This document shows positions 62,560 to 64,000 of a stretch of DNA of 64,000 nucleotides, piece by piece. Both the position numbers and the translations under genes were made by a program. The notes beneath the pieces were generated by a model, which was not told the origin of the DNA, did no database searches, and was given only the letters and a program-made list of their open reading frames with translations. The number at the start of each line of letters is the position of its first letter. Position 1 is the first letter of the stretch. Source of the DNA: Runella limosa DSM 17973 (GTDB taxonomy: Bacteria > Bacteroidota > Bacteroidia > Cytophagales > Spirosomataceae); assembly GCF_000482465.1 (NCBI RefSeq), contig NZ_AXVJ01000041.1:1-64000 (forward strand), in the 5' to 3' direction.

Positions 62560-64000
62560 CTAAGGTTTTGGAGCGCTGATGACGCCCAAATAGCGTCCCA
62601 TCCAATAGGGTAATAAAAAGGAATCGCCCGCACTTAGCTCACTTTGGCCGTTGGCAAGGCGGTCGAGCTTAAATAGATTGCGATTGTGTTTTAACTCTGG
62701 TCGCTCGTCGGGCGGAAGAACGTGCGTGATGGTTTGTCCCCGAAAATTGGCAGGAACCGACACAAGGTCTTTGCGGTGGCTATTGACAACTTGCCATTCT
62801 ACCATGTCCAACGGAAATTCTTTTAAGTACCAGATGGTTTCTTTTTGGTCAAATTGCTGCGCCCCTGTCATGGCATAACACAAATTCCACAAGCCATTTT
62901 TTTCGGGGCGTTCAAAGTCCCAATGTTCTTTGATGGTGTGAAGGTATTGTTTTTTTAGCTCAGATGTAAATGCGTACGGATACAAACACCAATAGGCTAA
63001 GAAGTACATTTCATCGTCGGAGTGGTTCCACTCTTCGGAAAGCTCGGCGGCAAGTTTTCCTTGGTTTTCATCCACGCGGCCAATGTCAGCCATCGGGCGC
63101 ATCAGGTTTTCCAAATAGCCGTGTTTTTGCATCAGCTCGTACGCCTTTTGTTTATAAATTTCTTTTTTGGTGAAATGATAGGCTGTTTGTAAAAAGCCGA
63201 TGATGTTGGAAGAGTACAATTTTCGATCACCAACTGTTTTTGAAAATCCATTGACATACGCAGGATTCCACTTGCCCCAAAGAGTGGGTTTGCCGTCAAA
63301 ATCAATCAAATACCAATCATTTTCGATGATGTAAGTCATCAGCTCGTCCATCAAAGTAATGGCTTTTTGTTTGACTTCGCCGTCTAGGTTTTGTGCCAAC
63401 ATGGTCAGGGCAAACATTTGCCCCACCGTTTGGTCGCTGCTGGTGGTGCCGCGCCAATCCCACACGCTGTCTTTGGCCTGTACCCAGCCGTTGGTCATGC
63501 CACCATCCCACGGAACGGCCTTAAATTTATGGTGTCCGTGGCGTTCAAAACCTCGGGCAAAGTACCCTTTCATGTTGGTAATGCTAAAGAGGCGTTGCAT
63601 GGCTTCAAACGATTCGAGGCAATTGTCAAGGGCTACTTTTTCTCCCGTCACTTTGTATCGAAACAATTGGCTAACGAGGTACATCGACGTCCAGAGGTTG
63701 TCGCTGTCGCGTTGTCCCATTTCAAAGGTTGATAAATCGCCATTTTTTAAGGTAGAAACGTCGCAGTTGAAACCATAACGAATGTGGCGCTGGCGTACCT
63801 GTTTTTCATAGACCATGGCTTTGTCGTGGAGGGTCATTTTGTCAAAATGAATTTCGCCTACGCCTTTGTTGGTAAGTAGTTGAACGGTTTGGTTTGGCCC
63901 TGCTGCAATGCTCACAACCCGATTACTAGGAATCCAACGTTCGCCATAATAATAGTTAAAGCCACCTTCGGGCCGACGCATAAATGCCCCCGTGGTAGAG
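62560..64000 (-). CDS. Large envelope protein, C-terminal part (propeller plus alpha-barrel; continues past the right edge)
   Basis: The frame is open to position 64000 with no start, so the N-terminus is outside the window; 479 residues are visible. The first visible part (WIPSNRVVSIAAGPNQTVQLLTNKGVGEI) resembles a two-component-regulator type propeller blade. The rest is helical with repeated W/Y-rich motifs (WTSMYLVSQLFRYKVTG, WGKWNPAYVNGFSKT, YLAYWCLYPYAF), like an alpha/alpha barrel of glycosidase or lyase type. Function is unknown. It heads a minus-strand run with DUF3748 and lipase-like genes. Confidence 0.65.
   Translation of the reverse strand, partial: STTGAFMRRPEGGFNYYYGERWIPSNRVVSIAAGPNQTVQLLTNKGVGEIHFDKMTLHDKAMVYEKQVRQRHIRYGFNCDVSTLKNGDLSTFEMGQRDSDNLWTSMYLVSQLFRYKVTGEKVALDNCLESFEAMQRLFSITNMKGYFARGFERHGHHKFKAVPWDGGMTNGWVQAKDSVWDWRGTTSSDQTVGQMFALTMLAQNLDGEVKQKAITLMDELMTYIIENDWYLIDFDGKPTLWGKWNPAYVNGFSKTVGDRKLYSSNIIGFLQTAYHFTKKEIYKQKAYELMQKHGYLENLMRPMADIGRVDENQGKLAAELSEEWNHSDDEMYFLAYWCLYPYAFTSELKKQYLHTIKEHWDFERPEKNGLWNLCYAMTGAQQFDQKETIWYLKEFPLDMVEWQVVNSHRKDLVSVPANFRGQTITHVLPPDERPELKHNRNLFKLDRLANGQSELSAGDSFLLPYWMGRYLGVISAPKP

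Overview
The window reads as chromosomal DNA of a Bacteroidota bacterium of the order Cytophagales, most likely a Runella/Dyadobacter-type member of the Spirosomataceae. This rests on a GldB-type gliding lipoprotein, a type IX secretion 'plug' (DUF5103) protein, the gene order parA-parB-DUF5683-dapB-lepB, promoters matching the Bacteroidota -7 box (TAnnTTTG), a lack of strong Shine-Dalgarno sites, and many intergenic hairpin repeats. The genus is an inference from gene content; no rRNA or tRNA gene was found.

Positions 1 to about 5,200 form an accessory island that is visibly more AT-rich than the rest. It starts inside the 3' end of an IS3-like transposase. It then holds a zinc-ribbon DUF4145 protein, a large STAND NTPase with an N-terminal HEPN-type RNase motif and a C-terminal helical-repeat region (a candidate anti-phage defence protein), and the C-terminal remnant of a PD-(D/E)XK nuclease/transposase. 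Long non-coding gaps separate these genes.

From 5,600 the sequence is ordinary core genome. 5.6-15.4 kb: an ALDH7-type aldehyde dehydrogenase with an AraC regulator, an MFS transporter plus trehalase, a secreted GH13 amylase, a glycosyltransferase and a lipoprotein formylglycine-generating enzyme. 15.4-20.4 kb: a DUF6934 gene overlapping a 47-codon ORF, radA, citrate synthase and a secreted amidohydrolase. 20.5-22.8 kb: a TetR gene with a clear palindromic operator and a 24-bp perfect inverted repeat, followed by an alpha/beta hydrolase and a DinB-like protein. 23-29.5 kb: a secreted duplicated beta protein, a holin-4-type membrane protein, an MsbA-like ABC exporter, gldB, an 86-bp tandem repeat, the T9SS plug protein and a LysE exporter. 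29.5-40.6 kb: MazG, pyrR, ligA, cytochrome oxidase subunit III, ispE, a phosphatase-phosphoglycerate dehydrogenase fusion, and sbcD-sbcC.

40.6-46 kb: a YchJ-like SEC-C protein, a 107-bp tandem hairpin repeat, and the operon parA-parB-DUF5683-dapB-lepB with parS-like sites upstream. 46-64 kb: a DUF1080 hydrolase, an alditol-oxidase-like flavoprotein, an unrecognised polytopic membrane protein, an IscA/HesB protein, a flavin/2Fe-2S reductase, a GNAT acetyltransferase, htpG, a DUF937-membrane-OmpA protein, an NAD-dependent epimerase, ettA, a DUF349 protein and a run of exported proteins (lipoprotein lipase, DUF3748 beta-propeller, and an incomplete protein at the right edge).

The most unusual items are the HEPN-STAND protein, the DUF6934/small-ORF pair, the 24-bp inverted repeat before the TetR gene, and several families of structured intergenic repeats.
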